From: an uncultured Oscillospiraceae bacterium
GTDB taxonomy: Bacteria > Bacillota > Clostridia > Oscillospirales > Acutalibacteraceae
Direction of reading: 5' to 3'
Assembly: GCA_910588935.1 (NCBI GenBank)
Contig: CAJUSM010000096.1
Span: 1-5,075 of the forward strand
Length of the DNA stretch: 5,075 bases
Shown: positions 4,946 through 5,075 of the stretch, piece by piece
Numbering within the stretch: the stretch's first letter is position 1
Layout of the letters: the number at the start of each line of letters is the position of its first letter
Program-made: the position numbers and the translations under genes
Notes under the pieces: model-generated
Database searches by the model: none
Told to the model about the DNA's origin: nothing
What the model saw: only the letters and a program-made list of their open reading frames with translations

Positions 4946-5020
4946 TGACGACAGGGGGGAGTGTCCAAAACGAGGATTTTATGAGGGAGAGTGGAAAAAT
5001 TTCGTTAGGTTGCAGGATTG

Positions 5021-5047
5021 TCGGGATTTCAGCCCGAATTATTTTTT
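5021..5047 (+). terminator. Weak terminator after the degraded membrane gene
   Basis: TCGGG (5021-5025) pairs with CCCGA (5033-5037) around a 7-base loop and is followed by ATTATTTTTT. The stem is short but GC-rich and the tail is good. Confidence 0.5.
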
Positions 5048-5054
5048 GTGATGG

Positions 5055-5074
5055 ATGGCCTGGGGCAAGGCCAT
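5055..5074. repeat. Inverted repeat at the window end
   Basis: ATGGCCT (5055-5061) and AGGCCAT (5068-5074) form a perfect 7-bp stem around GGGGCA. The sequence after it is outside the window, so whether it is another terminator or an operator cannot be decided. Confidence 0.4.
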
Positions 5075-5075
5075 G

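Noticed and set aside
4942..5075. Open frame MMTTGGSVQNEDFMRESG running off the right edge
   Set aside because: It overlaps the stop of the degraded gene and has only a GGGGG stretch as a possible ribosome site. It also runs through a terminator-like hairpin and resembles nothing I know.

Overview
This window looks like a low-to-mid GC Firmicute, probably a gut-type Clostridia (Oscillospiraceae/Lachnospiraceae-like). The grounds are strong AGGAGG ribosome binding sites, consensus sigma-A promoters, compact bidirectional hairpin terminators, and protein families typical of that group. No 16S or other taxonomic marker is present, so this is inference.

Layout. (1) 3-122: the last 39 codons of a gene whose C-terminus resembles the regulatory domain of 2-isopropylmalate synthase (LeuA), closed by a long terminator hairpin. 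(2) 227-2811: a self-contained sucrose catabolic operon with a near-consensus promoter, a GH32 sucrose-6-phosphate hydrolase (scrB type), a PfkB-family fructokinase (scrK type) translationally coupled by a 4-base ATGA overlap, and a bidirectional terminator. The hydrolase splits sucrose-6-P to glucose-6-P and fructose, and the kinase feeds the fructose into glycolysis. No sucrose transporter or sugar-responsive regulator is in view, so both must be encoded elsewhere or outside the window. (3) 2846-3369, minus strand: two small DNA-binding proteins, a 56-aa ribbon-helix-helix (Arc-like) protein and an 80-aa XRE-type helix-turn-helix protein. AGTGA/TCACT inverted repeats lie on both sides of the XRE gene, and each sits in or over a plus-strand promoter. 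(4) 3434-3691, plus strand: an apparently non-coding unit with its own promoter and terminator. Its sequence holds long-range complementary segments that are nested, pseudoknotted or mutually exclusive, so it may be a structured regulatory RNA. (5) 3692-3964: no convincing gene. (6) 3965-4303: a 112-aa XRE-family regulator with a good ribosome binding site. (7) 4304-4945: a degraded membrane protein, possibly the N-terminal part of an FtsX-like ABC permease, needing two compensating frameshifts to read through. It starts right after a perfect 14-bp hairpin and is followed by a weak terminator.

The most interesting part is 3016-3691. There the XRE gene is flanked by candidate operators that coincide with plus-strand promoters, one firing antisense through the XRE gene and the other producing the putative structured RNA. 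The functional link is inference from site placement only.
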